DNA of 64,000 bases from SLDF01 sp964537925 (GTDB lineage Bacteria; Bacteroidota; Bacteroidia; Chitinophagales; Saprospiraceae). A program made the position numbers and the translations under genes. Where the stretch lies: positions 1-64,000 of the forward strand of contig CAZICV010000004.1 in the NCBI GenBank assembly GCA_964537925.1. Reading direction: 5' to 3'. Shown in pieces: positions 26,473 through 35,851 of the stretch; position 1 is the first letter of the stretch; each line of letters begins with the position of its first letter. The notes under the pieces are model-generated. The model was not told the origin of the DNA. It saw nothing but the letters and a program-made list of their open reading frames with translations, and did no database searches.

Positions 26473-27942
26473 ATGACAATGAAGAGAAAGATACTAATAC
26501 TGGCAATTTTAATCCTTTCCACTACCGGGTATGGACAGACTGAGAGGCAGTACCTGCCTTCACTCAAAGTATCGGGTCCATCACTGTCTTCTGAATCCGG
26601 AAGTTCGGCTACCTCCCGGTCCGTCAAGCAATTAAAGATTGCTCCCGACTCAGTCATATCATATACCCTAACCCGAAGCGGGCTTCGAATACCTGGCCCG
26701 GTATATGTCTATAACTATACAGATAAAGAAAGGACACAGGTCAAGGAATTGATCAGGATTGAAGCCGGATACCCTTACCGGGCTCTGAAGTATGCAGCCT
26801 GTTATGGTCAGGAAGGCCAGCTGGACAGTATCAGGGAGTTCGAGAAAAGAGCGGATGATTTTGAGCACAGGAATACGACAGTTCTGCAGTATGACGCTCG
26901 GGGACGGGTCGTCGAACTCTCTTCTACAGCTACCGGAAAGCCATTCGCAGCCGTCAGATACGCCTACAACCCGGAAGGACAGATCACTGCAATACACAAA
27001 CAGAAGCTTAGCTTAGACTTGTCACTGAAGCCCGAATATTCACTCGTCAATATGCATTACGATGAGCTGGGCACCCTCACGGATTATGACTTGCACCAGT
27101 ATGAAAACGAAGCAGATACGATCAGGAGCTTCTTCAGAAATACACAATGGTACGGAGTCTACCAGGATAACATTATATCGGCGGACAAACTGGATGACTA
27201 CGGCAGATTTATGAGTCCGGATGCCCACCTGCCTGTCTCCCCTCAGCACTATATCCTGAACTCTCCTTTGAGCTTTGACGAGTACCCCGAAGGAGCTTCC
27301 GAATCATATATAGCAAGGTGGGAGCTGAACGGAATCTCTACAACACGAACCCTTGGACGAGTAACTGGTGCGGACACGACTTATACCCACGAACATTATT
27401 TCTATTTTGACGAAGAAGGTCAGATGCTCACGTACACAAATACTTTATTGGAATACCCGATATTGATCCATCAATTCACTTACACTTTCAATGAATGGGG
27501 CTTTACCGAGTTTTCCAGCGAGTACTATCCCGGCACAGGAACCCGCAGATCTTATATAAACTATATGATCGTGGATAACTTCGACCAACTCAAGGAACTC
27601 CAGAAAACAACAAGCATTCGGAACGGAGATGGTAATAAGCGCGTGGAGGTATTTGAATTCTACCACACCGACGCCACCACATCCACTACCGATCAGCCTG
27701 TACAGGCACCCCTGCACATCTTCCCCAACCCCGCCTCCGAATATATCCAGATCGACATACCATACCCGGCACATATCCATTTGGACCTGTTCAATGCCGC
27801 CGGGGCGATCGTGCTCAGCAGCCAATGGCAGCATACCGGTGGCTTTCATCGCATCGACATCGACCGGCTTCCTGCAGGTGTCTACCTCGCAAGAATACGC
27901 TCCGGGGGAGAAACCCGGACAGCTACTTTTGTGAAAAAATAG
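26473..27942 (+). CDS. T9SS-secreted protein, paralog C
   Basis: 489 residues (or 487 from the second Met). Signal peptide MKRKILILAILILSTTGYGQ, N-terminal block LKIAPDSVISYTL, Y-D/Y-N segments (LQYDARGRVVEL, YAYNPEGQITAIHKQ, MHYDELGTLTDYDLH) and the shared T9SS type-A sorting domain. It is closest to paralog A in its last 300 bases. Function unknown. The promoter of the next gene lies inside its 3' end. Confidence 0.82.
   Translation: MTMKRKILILAILILSTTGYGQTERQYLPSLKVSGPSLSSESGSSATSRSVKQLKIAPDSVISYTLTRSGLRIPGPVYVYNYTDKERTQVKELIRIEAGYPYRALKYAACYGQEGQLDSIREFEKRADDFEHRNTTVLQYDARGRVVELSSTATGKPFAAVRYAYNPEGQITAIHKQKLSLDLSLKPEYSLVNMHYDELGTLTDYDLHQYENEADTIRSFFRNTQWYGVYQDNIISADKLDDYGRFMSPDAHLPVSPQHYILNSPLSFDEYPEGASESYIARWELNGISTTRTLGRVTGADTTYTHEHYFYFDEEGQMLTYTNTLLEYPILIHQFTYTFNEWGFTEFSSEYYPGTGTRRSYINYMIVDNFDQLKELQKTTSIRNGDGNKRVEVFEFYHTDATTSTTDQPVQAPLHIFPNPASEYIQIDIPYPAHIHLDLFNAAGAIVLSSQWQHTGGFHRIDIDRLPAGVYLARIRSGGETRTATFVKK
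27670..27942 (+). repeat. 273-bp sorting-domain cassette, copy 3
   Basis: 3' end of paralog C. Similarity to copy 1 continues upstream through GAGGTATTTGAATT, which copy 2 lacks. Confidence 0.85.
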
Positions 27943-27959
27943 CCCGGCCTGTACCTTTG
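27928..27959 (+). promoter_or_regulatory. Promoter of the TetR gene
   Basis: TTTG (27928-27931), a 20-base spacer and TACCTTTG (27952-27959) match the Bacteroidota sigma-A promoter exactly. It overlaps the stop region of paralog C. The ATG is 86 bases downstream. Confidence 0.6.
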
Positions 27960-28045
27960 CCCACATGATCCCGTACTTGCCGGAGCGTGCAATATTGTAT
28001 TCTTTTGCAGGAGAGAATCCTGATCACCAATAAAAGCCGCCGCAC

Positions 28046-28636
28046 ATGAAAAAAGCAGCCGCTACAAGGATGACGATCCTGCAAAAGGCTTTCGAACTGA
28101 TCTATGTAAAGGGCTACCAGGCCACCAGTATCGACGATATACTGGCAAATACCGCGGTGACCAAAGGCGCCTTTTACTACCACTTCAGGAACAAGGACGA
28201 AATGGGCCTGGCCATCATCCACGAGATCCTGAAACCCGTGTTGACACAAAGCTTCATAGCGCCGTTGCAGAGCACAGTCGATCCACTGGCAGCGATCTAT
28301 GATATGATGCACCACCTCCTGATGGAAAACGAGTTTCTTAAAGTGGAGCACGGCTGCCCCGCCTCCAACCTGGCACAGGAGATGACACCCTGGCATCCTG
28401 AATTCGGCAAGGCGCTGGACGAACTGACCCGGCAATGGGAGGCAGTGATGATCGCCGCGCTGGAGAGAGGAAAACAATGCGGCACAGTGCACTGCGATGC
28501 AGACACGAGACAAGTCGCACTCTTCGTCATGTCGGGCTACTGGGGCATCCGCAATTTCGGCAAACTGGAAAACAGCCGTTCGGTATACCTCCCCTACCTG
28601 CGCGAACTCAGCAACTATCTCGCGACACTCCGCTGA
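28046..28636 (+). CDS. TetR/AcrR-family transcriptional regulator
   Basis: 196 residues. N-terminal helix-turn-helix (TRMTILQKAFELIYVKGYQATSIDDILANTAVTKGAFYYHFRNKDEM) and a C-terminal ligand-binding domain of the kind seen with FLMSGYWGIRN. A perfect palindrome directly downstream (28646-28677), in the promoter region of the next gene, is its probable operator. The ligand is unknown. Confidence 0.93.
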   Translation: MKKAAATRMTILQKAFELIYVKGYQATSIDDILANTAVTKGAFYYHFRNKDEMGLAIIHEILKPVLTQSFIAPLQSTVDPLAAIYDMMHHLLMENEFLKVEHGCPASNLAQEMTPWHPEFGKALDELTRQWEAVMIAALERGKQCGTVHCDADTRQVALFVMSGYWGIRNFGKLENSRSVYLPYLRELSNYLATLR

Positions 28637-28645
28637 TTTTTTTTC

Positions 28646-28677
28646 CTCAAAAACATACCAATTAGTATGTTTTTGAG
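28646..28677. promoter_or_regulatory. TetR-type operator palindrome
   Basis: Perfect 13-bp inverted repeat CTCAAAAACATAC / GTATGTTTTTGAG around CAATTA. It touches the -7 box TAGCTTTG (28679-28686) of the 28745 gene and starts 9 bases after the TetR stop, a good position for repression of the downstream pair. Confidence 0.65.
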
Positions 28678-28678
28678 C

Positions 28679-28686
28679 TAGCTTTG
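28679..28686 (+). promoter_or_regulatory. -7 promoter box of the membrane-protein pair
   Basis: TAGCTTTG directly after the palindromic operator; the ATG of the next gene is 59 bases downstream. Confidence 0.5.
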
Positions 28687-28744
28687 CCAGGCCGCCCGAC
28701 CGGTATATCCCGACATTGTATAACCTGCTTGTTCCACCCTGCTG

Positions 28745-29203
28745 ATGTACGCCCACCTGCTCGTTGCACACTCACTCCTGCGCTGGCTGGTACTGGCCTG
28801 CCTGCTTTATGCCATCTTCCGGGCTTATACCGGCTACTGCCGCCGCAGGCCATTCACAAAGGCCGACAATGCAGTGCGGCACTGGACGGCCACCGCTGCG
28901 CACATACAGCTCATGATCGGTATGGTGCTCTACACACAGAGTCCCCTGGTACGGTTCTTCTGGAAACAACCCGGGGATGGAGCCAGGTACCCCGATGCCG
29001 GCTTCTACGGGCTGGTACATGCCCTGCTCATGCTGATCGCCGTCGTCGTACTCACGATCGGGTCGGCGCTGGCCCGTCGCCGGGCGGAAGACCGGCAGAA
29101 GTTCAGGACCATGCTGGTCTGGTTCGCGGTCGCGCTGCTGATCATCTTCCTGGCCATTCCCTGGCCTTTCTCGCCACTGTCTGCAAGACCTTATTTCAGA
29201 TGA
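28745..29203 (+). CDS. Four-helix membrane protein with conserved histidines
   Basis: 152 residues, about four membrane helices (LLRWLVLACLLYAIFRAY, HIQLMIGMVLYTQ, GLVHALLMLIAVVVLTIG, FAVALLIIFLAIPW). Histidines in helices (H4, H9, H46, H53, H93) resemble small cytochrome-b-like proteins annotated in Bacteroidota, but heme binding is only inferred. Its stop overlaps the next start (ATGA), and a TetR operator precedes it. Confidence 0.7.
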   Translation: MYAHLLVAHSLLRWLVLACLLYAIFRAYTGYCRRRPFTKADNAVRHWTATAAHIQLMIGMVLYTQSPLVRFFWKQPGDGARYPDAGFYGLVHALLMLIAVVVLTIGSALARRRAEDRQKFRTMLVWFAVALLIIFLAIPWPFSPLSARPYFR

Positions 29204-29532
29204 CACCTGCCATGAAGACACTGTTTCTCACACCCGCCGGCCGCCTGCGTATACTTGGTTGGCTGGAGGGTGTTTCGCTGCTGATCCTGGTATTCGTCGC
29301 CGTACCTGCGAAGTATATCTTCGGCTACGCACAGCTATCCCGCTTCATGGGGCCTCTGCACGGCGCTCTCTTCCTGCTCTTCGTATTCAACACGCTGAGC
29401 ATAGGTGTCCTGTATCGATGGCGCTTCCGCGCCACAACCTGGAAAGTACTGCTGGCCTGCATAGTCCCATTTGGCACTTTCTACATAGATCGAAGGATAC
29501 TGAGCAAACTCCCTCCGGCGCATGCATATTGA
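29200..29532 (+). CDS. DUF3817 membrane protein
   Basis: 110 residues from ATG 29200, overlapping the upstream stop by 4 bases (ATG 29212 is an alternative). Three membrane helices; GWLEGVSLLILVFVAVPAKY and GPLHGALFLLFVFN are the DUF3817 blocks. Co-expressed with the preceding membrane gene under the TetR operator. Function unknown. The same frame is open further upstream, but that part is antisense-like shadow of the neighbour. Confidence 0.85.
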   Translation: MTPAMKTLFLTPAGRLRILGWLEGVSLLILVFVAVPAKYIFGYAQLSRFMGPLHGALFLLFVFNTLSIGVLYRWRFRATTWKVLLACIVPFGTFYIDRRILSKLPPAHAY

Positions 29533-29573
29533 GTCCGGCGCTCCGGTACTGTGGTCCTCCCTGCCAGAATGAG

Positions 29574-29581
29574 TATATTTG
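29574..29581 (+). promoter_or_regulatory. -7 promoter box of the cyclase gene
   Basis: TATATTTG, 55 bases before the ATG at 29637; no clear -33 element. Confidence 0.4.
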
Positions 29582-29636
29582 ACAGGTATTCAATATGCCT
29601 GATAATTTCATAAACATATCCTTACCAGGATAAATC

Positions 29637-30326
29637 ATGCCGGAGATCATTGATCTGAGCCAGGAAATCCACGATGGAATGCCCGTATATCACAGCCTGC
29701 CCCAGGTACGTATCAGCACATACGCCACGCATGAGGAATGGGAAGGCATCGAAAATCCAGCTACCTCCACCCCTGCTGTACTGAAAATGGAACTTGGCGA
29801 ACATACCGGCACTCATGTGGACGCCCTGAGCCATATGGGCCGTGCTTATGCCGGGCAATCCATCGACACTATGCCACTGTCCATGTTCTACACGGAAGGC
29901 CTCTGCCTGGACCTGAGACATAAAGGACTCTCAGAGCTGATCACTGCAGACGACCTCGAAGAAGCTGCCCGCCGGGACGGACTGAATATTCTCCCTGGTG
30001 ATACCGTACTGATCTGTACCGGGCACTTCAAAAAGCATTTTGGGACCGCTGCATGGAAAAACGGTCCCGGCCTCACTGCGGAAGCAGCGCGTATGCTGGG
30101 CCAACGGAAGATCTCGGCATTCGGTGTAGAGACCATGTCGCCGGGAGTGCCTAAAATTTCCAACAAAGAGGTCCACCTTATCTGTGGAGAGATGGGATTC
30201 ACGCATTACGAAAACATGATCAACCTGGACCTGCTGACGGGACGCGGGCGCTTCCGTTTCATCGCACTGCCGCTCAGGATCAGGGGCGGAACGGGATCGC
30301 CGGTCCGGGCCGTGGCTGTATTCTGA
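29637..30326 (+). CDS. Cyclase family protein (kynurenine formamidase-like hydrolase)
   Basis: 229 residues. The metal-binding motif HTGTHVDALSHM (H56, H60, D62) and the N-terminal IIDLSQEIHDGMPVYH define the cyclase/KynB superfamily. Likely a metal-dependent amide or ester hydrolase. No tryptophan-degradation genes are near, so the substrate is unknown. Confidence 0.9.
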   Translation: MPEIIDLSQEIHDGMPVYHSLPQVRISTYATHEEWEGIENPATSTPAVLKMELGEHTGTHVDALSHMGRAYAGQSIDTMPLSMFYTEGLCLDLRHKGLSELITADDLEEAARRDGLNILPGDTVLICTGHFKKHFGTAAWKNGPGLTAEAARMLGQRKISAFGVETMSPGVPKISNKEVHLICGEMGFTHYENMINLDLLTGRGRFRFIALPLRIRGGTGSPVRAVAVF

Positions 30327-30444
30327 AACACACACCGGTGACCCAACCTGCACATTATCTTACATCCGTGACACAGGTCTTACCGTTTTCAGATCAACGC
30401 AACCGGGACAAAGTTTATGCATATTTGCCTGGCAAGCTTGTATC

Positions 30445-31686
30445 ATGAGCAAAAAGATCCTGCGTATGGCACTGAAGATCATCGGCTGGACGGCGGCGGC
30501 CGTATTCGCTTTCTACTTCTTCGGTCTGCTGATCTTCGGCATCAGCAGGCAGTATACGGACGGGACCCGCTCCGCCTGGTCCGGTCTGAACGCACTGTGG
30601 CGGTCCGACAAAGAGTTCGGCATATTCGGCAGACAGCGCATGAAATCCGCCCTGGCAGGTACGGACGGCCCCTATGTAGCAGGCGACAGTGTGTACCGGA
30701 TCATCCGTTCCGGTACGCTGACCGTGGAGGGACTGGACCGCCGCGACAGCCTCATGGTCTATGTAGACAACGGCGACCAGGACAGTTTCTCTGTGATGCT
30801 CCGGGACAGGTACCCACCGGACAGTACCGTCTGTGACATGCCTGAGAAGCTGATCGCCCTGTCCGACATCGAAGGCAATTTCAACGCGCTGGCTGCACTG
30901 CTCACTGCCAATGGGGTCATTGACTCTTCGTTCAACTGGACTTTCGGGGAGGGCCATCTCCTGCTCAACGGCGACTTCGTGGATCGCGGCGAGGAGGTGA
31001 CACAGGTGCTATGGCTCATCTACCGGCTGGAAGCGCAGGCCCGGGAGCAGGGCGGCCAGGTACACTACCTGCTCGGCAACCACGAACTGATGAACTTCCA
31101 GGGAAAGTGGAAGTACAACAAGGAGAAATACATCGAGGCCGCCCGGCTCATCAGCGGCCAGGACGACTGGGACAAAGCCATACGCTTCATGTACTCGGAC
31201 AAGACCGAGTTGGGCAAGTGGCTTCGATCCAGGCAGATCGTAAAGCAGATCGGGCAGTATCTCTTCGTACACGCCGGGCTCAGTCCTGGCATACTGACCT
31301 ACCGGCTCCCCGCAGACGACATCAACTCGATCATGCGCCGACACTGGGATGAGGATCTCTACCACCACCCGGGTGACAACGATACAGCAGCCTTCCTGCT
31401 TGGCAGAGAGGGCCCGGTCTGGTACAGGGGTCTCGCGATGGACTACAAATACTACGACCGGATCAGCGAACCGGCGCTGGACTCCGTACTGGCATTTTAT
31501 CATGTCCGGAAAATGGTCATCGGCCACACAATGGAGCCGGATATCACCGCCTATTTCGGCGGCAAAGTGATCAACCTGGACGTCAGGCACGGCCAGGTGA
31601 AAAACTCCGGTGAAGCCAAAGGCCTGCTCATCGAAAACGGGATCGAATACCGGGTAGACGACAAGGGAAACAGGACGAAGCTGTGA
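30445..31686 (+). CDS. Membrane-anchored calcineurin-like metallophosphoesterase
   Basis: 413 residues. An N-terminal membrane helix (about 9-32) anchors a phosphoesterase domain with D141 in SDIEGNFNAL, D177 in NGDFVDRGEE, N212-H213 in GNHELMN and the C-terminal GHTMEPD; these supply the dinuclear metal site of the PPP/calcineurin fold. The GDxVDRG form resembles Ser/Thr phosphatases and ApaH-like enzymes. Periplasmic location follows from the anchor; the substrate is unknown. Confidence 0.9.
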   Translation: MSKKILRMALKIIGWTAAAVFAFYFFGLLIFGISRQYTDGTRSAWSGLNALWRSDKEFGIFGRQRMKSALAGTDGPYVAGDSVYRIIRSGTLTVEGLDRRDSLMVYVDNGDQDSFSVMLRDRYPPDSTVCDMPEKLIALSDIEGNFNALAALLTANGVIDSSFNWTFGEGHLLLNGDFVDRGEEVTQVLWLIYRLEAQAREQGGQVHYLLGNHELMNFQGKWKYNKEKYIEAARLISGQDDWDKAIRFMYSDKTELGKWLRSRQIVKQIGQYLFVHAGLSPGILTYRLPADDINSIMRRHWDEDLYHHPGDNDTAAFLLGREGPVWYRGLAMDYKYYDRISEPALDSVLAFYHVRKMVIGHTMEPDITAYFGGKVINLDVRHGQVKNSGEAKGLLIENGIEYRVDDKGNRTKL

Positions 31687-31753
31687 TACAGGACCAGTCC
31701 TGCACGATTAACTTTACCTCATATCCAATATATCTAAACACACCCTGGAAATC

Positions 31754-32245
31754 ATGCAATCAACACTATACTCCATCTGTACCCTTTCGGTCGCACTGTT
31801 GCTTTCAAGCTGCTCCTCCCCCCAAAACAGCTACCGGCTCACGAAGAACTACCGACCCGACGATCCGGCGCTGTACAAGACAATCCTTGCCCTGGACAGC
31901 GCTTTCTTCGAGGCCTACAATACCTGCGATATCAATCTCGACCGGTACAGCGCATTCTACACGGAGGACATCGAATTCTACCACGACAAGGGCGGCTTTG
32001 CCAACTCAAAACAGGAAATAGTCGAGTCCACGAAAAAATACGTCTGCGGAAAGGTCACCCGCGAACTCGTCAAAGGCAGCGTCGAGGTATACCCGGTACC
32101 GGGCTACGGCGCCATCGAGATCGGACTGCACAAATTTCACAACAGGGAAGAGCCGGACCACAAACCGCATATCGGCAGATTTACCATCATATGGAGGCAG
32201 GAAACCGGCGAATGGAAGATCGCAAAAGTCATCAGCCTGCATTAA
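31754..32245 (+). CDS. NTF2-like (SnoaL/DUF4440-type) lipoprotein
   Basis: 163 residues. Signal peptide with lipobox LLLSSC (C20). The domain LALDSAFFEAYNTCDINLDRYSAFYTEDIEFYHDKGG and FTIIWRQETGEWKIAKVISLH is the NTF2-like cone fold seen in DUF4440 proteins. No catalytic residues can be assigned. A bidirectional terminator follows. Confidence 0.85.
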   Translation: MQSTLYSICTLSVALLLSSCSSPQNSYRLTKNYRPDDPALYKTILALDSAFFEAYNTCDINLDRYSAFYTEDIEFYHDKGGFANSKQEIVESTKKYVCGKVTRELVKGSVEVYPVPGYGAIEIGLHKFHNREEPDHKPHIGRFTIIWRQETGEWKIAKVISLH

Positions 32246-32287
32246 ACCGACGGTCCCGGACTTATCACTTACCCTGTAAAAACCGAC

Positions 32288-32322
32288 AAGAGCCATTTCC
32301 CCTATCCAGGGAAATGGCTCTT
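32288..32322. terminator. Bidirectional intrinsic terminator
   Basis: 14-bp inverted repeat AAGAGCCATTTCCC / GGGAAATGGCTCTT with a 7-nt loop between convergent genes (NTF2-like and RND permease). Confidence 0.75.
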
Positions 32323-32349
32323 GCTATATGTATCAGCCGGGCTTTCGGA

Positions 32350-35300
32350 TCACACTTCGTCCGGGTCGCCGCCCTTCGCACGCTTCAGTGCCGCTTTCTC
32401 GGCGGAGTATTCCTTACCGGTCAGCCTGAAGACTCTCTCCTTGAACTTCTCAACCAGTACCAGCAGGCTGGGCACCATGAGCAGGGTCAGGAACGTACCG
32501 AAGATCAGTCCGAAGATCATCGTCCAGGACAGCGGCCCCCAGAAGGCTACGTTGTCACCACCCAGGTAGATATGCGGATCCAGCTCGGTGAAGAGCTTCA
32601 CGAAGTCCATATTCAGACCGACCGCGAGCGGTATGAGACCGAGTATCGCAGCCACGGCAGTGAGTATTACAGGCGTCATCCTGGTCTTTGCCGCCTCGGC
32701 CGCAGCCGCGCGCAGCTCCATACCCTGGCTGAGCAGCAGATCGGTAAACTCTACCAGCAGGATACCGTTGCGCACGATGATCCCCGCCAGCGCAAACACC
32801 CCGACGCCTGTCATCACGATGGATATATTCATGTTGAATATAGAAAATCCGAGCAAAACACCCGTCAAACTGAAGACGATCTCCGACAGGATGATCAGCG
32901 GCTTGGACGTGGAGTTGAACTGCATCACCAGTACGAGGAAGATCAACCCGAACGCTACCAGGAACGCGGACCCGAGGAAGCCGGATGTCTCTGCCTGGTC
33001 CTCCTGCTCGCCGGTCATCTTGATGAAGATCGAATCCGGGTGATCAAACTTGTCAATGGAAGACTGGATATTGGCGACCACCTCGTTGGCGGTAAATCCT
33101 GTGAGGACGTTGGACGACAGCGTGATGACCCGTTTCTTGTTGATACGTTTGATACCTGCGTAGGTATTGGAGTATTCCACCTTAGCTACTGATGACAGCG
33201 GCACCTGGCGGATCATACCACCCATATTCATGTCGCGGTAGGTCAGCGGGATATTCAGGATATTGCTGATGTTGTGCCGCTGATCTTCGCGCACGCGCAG
33301 GTTGATCTCATACTCGTCCTTGTCGTCACGGTACTTGGATATCTCCTTACCGAATATGGACGTACGCAGTTCCATACCGATTTGGGCAGTAGAAATACCC
33401 TCCTGGTTGGCGCGACGCCGGTCGATGGTGACGATGATCTCAGGCTTGTTCGCGTGAAAGTCCGACCTCAGTTCCTCTACTCCGCCGATCTGTTTGTCCT
33501 CGAGATAGGACTGCAGGTTCGAAGCATAGGTGATCAGCTCGTCGAAGTTGTCCCCGGCGATCTCTATATTGATCGGTTTACCGGTCGGAGGGCCGTTCTC
33601 CTCCTGGTCTACGGTAATCTCCGCGCCTGGTATACCTTTCACCGCTTCCCTGATCCTGTCCAGGTATTCCACCGTAGATTGGCCTTTCCGCTTGGCAAAC
33701 TCCACGAAAGCCACGGTGACCTTGCCCAGGTGCGGCATAGCCTGCGTCTGGTTGTCATCCATAGTACCGGCGCCTATCGCCACGTTGGAGATGACCGATT
33801 GTACCATAGCGTTGTTCTCCCCGATGACTCCGTATATCCTCTCTTCCAGGACGCGGGTGAGAGAGTCCGTCACTGTCTGGTGGGTACCTATCGGCAACCT
33901 CAGGTAAGTGATGACATAGTTCGGGTCACTCTTCGGGAAAAACTCCACTTTGGGCTGACGAGCTACCGTGAAGGCGATCGACATGACCAGCAGGACTATA
34001 CCCCCGAGCAGTACCAGGATGGGGCGTTTGCCTTTGAGCAGCCTGGTGATCAGCTTGTGATACTGATGCTGGACCGCTGGCCAGGCCCTGGTCTGGAATT
34101 TCTCTATCGCCCAGGAGAATACAAACTTGTTGAGCAGGACCAGTACAAATAAGACCAGCATCAGGTTGCCCGCGCCAAATCCGATACCGTACCCGATGAT
34201 GATCAGCACCAGGAAGATACCGCTCATGGTCCAGAAGCCACGGGTCAGCGCCCGCGTCTCCGCTATGGACTTGTGCGGCTTCATGAAGTCTACCGCAAAG
34301 ACCGGGTTGATGATATACGCTACGAAGAGCGACGCCAACAACATTACAATGAGGGTAAACGGCAGGTAATACATGAAATCGCCCATGATACCCGGCCAGA
34401 AGAGCAGGGGCACGAAGGGTAGCAAGGTCACCACCGTACCTGTCAGTACCGGCAGGAATACTTCACCGGCGGCGATCCTCACCGCCTTGAAGATGGACAT
34501 CCGGCCGTTGGCATAGATCCTGTGCGTGTTTTCGATCACCACCACCGCATCGTCCACTACGATCCCCAGTCCAAGCAGGAAGGAGAACAGGACGATCATG
34601 TTCATCGTGTACCCGAAGGACTGCAGCACTAGAAATGCCAGGAAAGAAGAGATCGGCACGCTCAAGGCCACAAACAGGGCATTGGATGCTCCCATGAAGA
34701 ACATAAGTACCGTAGTCACAAAGAGAAATCCCAGGATGATCGTATTGATCAGGTCGTGCAGGGTCGTCTCCGTCTGCGTGGACTGGTCCTGCGTGATGAC
34801 GACGTCCATGTGATCCGGCAGGACGCTCTTCTCTATATATTCCAGCTCCTTCTTGATGTTTTCAGAGGCTGAGATCAGGTTTTCCCCGGCGCGCTTTACG
34901 ACATTGAGGGTCACTACGTTTTTGTTGTTCAGGCGGGCGTAGCTCTCCTGCTCTTTGGTCGTGTCGACTATCTCCGCGATATCGCGGAGATAGATCGTAC
35001 CGCCCATGCTTGTACGTACGATCAGGTCGTTCATCAGCACAGGGTTTTTATATTCCCCTTTGACGCTGACCGCCCATTTCGTCCCGTCGATATTGAGTTC
35101 ACCGCCCGAGATAGTCATGTTCTCGTACCGGATAGCGTTCTCGATATCCATAAAGCTTGCACCGGCAGCGGCCATCTTGTACATGTCCACGTTGACCTGT
35201 ATCTCCCTTTCGAGTGCACCGACGATGTCGACCCGGTTGATCTCCTTGATGGATTCCAGCCTGTCCTTGATATCCTCTGCATACTCCTTGAGCTTGAGCA

Positions 35301-35769
35301 GGTCTACATCACCCGACAGGTTGACGTTCATGATCGGAAGATCGGACAGGTTGATGTCGATGACCTCCGGCTCTGCGGTCAGGTCGGTGGGCAGGTCCAC
35401 ACGGGCCTTGTCCACGGCATCCTTGACCTTCTGCTTGGCGATATCGATCTTTATCCCGGTATTGAACTCCACGATGATGGTCGAGAAGTCCTGCATGGAG
35501 TTGGAGGTGATCTTTTTCACGCCGCTGATGGCCTTGATCTCCTTTTCCAGCACTTTGGTCACGACATTTTCCATGTCGGTAGGTCCTGTACCTGCATAGA
35601 CGGTAGCTACGAATATCTGGGGGATGACTACTTCCGGAAAATTCTCCTTCGGCAGGCTGTTGTAAGCGGCAATCCCCAGGATCGTGATGAACAAGGTAGC
35701 CAGGTAGATACTGGTCTTGTTCCGTATGGCCCACGTGGTGGGCTTGAATTCTACGTTGAAATCTTCCAT
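32350..35769 (-). CDS. RND-family efflux permease
   Basis: 1139 residues, the size of hydrophobe/amphiphile or metal RND pumps. An N-terminal helix (SIYLATLFITILGIAAY), porter-domain motif PQIFVATVYAGTGPTDMENVV, and two sets of membrane helices with the proton-relay stretch LLGLGIVVDDAVVVIENTHR. Works as an inner-membrane H+ antiporter trimer with the adaptor and TolC protein encoded upstream in the same operon. The length is somewhat above AcrB. Substrate not predictable. Confidence 0.95.
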   Translation of the reverse strand: MEDFNVEFKPTTWAIRNKTSIYLATLFITILGIAAYNSLPKENFPEVVIPQIFVATVYAGTGPTDMENVVTKVLEKEIKAISGVKKITSNSMQDFSTIIVEFNTGIKIDIAKQKVKDAVDKARVDLPTDLTAEPEVIDINLSDLPIMNVNLSGDVDLLKLKEYAEDIKDRLESIKEINRVDIVGALEREIQVNVDMYKMAAAGASFMDIENAIRYENMTISGGELNIDGTKWAVSVKGEYKNPVLMNDLIVRTSMGGTIYLRDIAEIVDTTKEQESYARLNNKNVVTLNVVKRAGENLISASENIKKELEYIEKSVLPDHMDVVITQDQSTQTETTLHDLINTIILGFLFVTTVLMFFMGASNALFVALSVPISSFLAFLVLQSFGYTMNMIVLFSFLLGLGIVVDDAVVVIENTHRIYANGRMSIFKAVRIAAGEVFLPVLTGTVVTLLPFVPLLFWPGIMGDFMYYLPFTLIVMLLASLFVAYIINPVFAVDFMKPHKSIAETRALTRGFWTMSGIFLVLIIIGYGIGFGAGNLMLVLFVLVLLNKFVFSWAIEKFQTRAWPAVQHQYHKLITRLLKGKRPILVLLGGIVLLVMSIAFTVARQPKVEFFPKSDPNYVITYLRLPIGTHQTVTDSLTRVLEERIYGVIGENNAMVQSVISNVAIGAGTMDDNQTQAMPHLGKVTVAFVEFAKRKGQSTVEYLDRIREAVKGIPGAEITVDQEENGPPTGKPINIEIAGDNFDELITYASNLQSYLEDKQIGGVEELRSDFHANKPEIIVTIDRRRANQEGISTAQIGMELRTSIFGKEISKYRDDKDEYEINLRVREDQRHNISNILNIPLTYRDMNMGGMIRQVPLSSVAKVEYSNTYAGIKRINKKRVITLSSNVLTGFTANEVVANIQSSIDKFDHPDSIFIKMTGEQEDQAETSGFLGSAFLVAFGLIFLVLVMQFNSTSKPLIILSEIVFSLTGVLLGFSIFNMNISIVMTGVGVFALAGIIVRNGILLVEFTDLLLSQGMELRAAAAEAAKTRMTPVILTAVAAILGLIPLAVGLNMDFVKLFTELDPHIYLGGDNVAFWGPLSWTMIFGLIFGTFLTLLMVPSLLVLVEKFKERVFRLTGKEYSAEKAALKRAKGGDPDEV

Positions 35770-35851
35770 GGCGGGAATTTCTGGTTTCCGGTCCGGAGGA
35801 TGCCGGTGTCATGCACCGGCGAACCTGTCAGATCGTTGGTTTTTCGATAAA

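Noticed and set aside
28684..29199. Upstream extension of the DUF3817 frame
   Set aside because: It runs through the neighbouring membrane gene in another frame; the family start fits ATG 29200.
32191..33192. 333-codon ORF antisense to the RND permease
   Set aside because: Low-complexity charged product opposite a well-supported permease frame.
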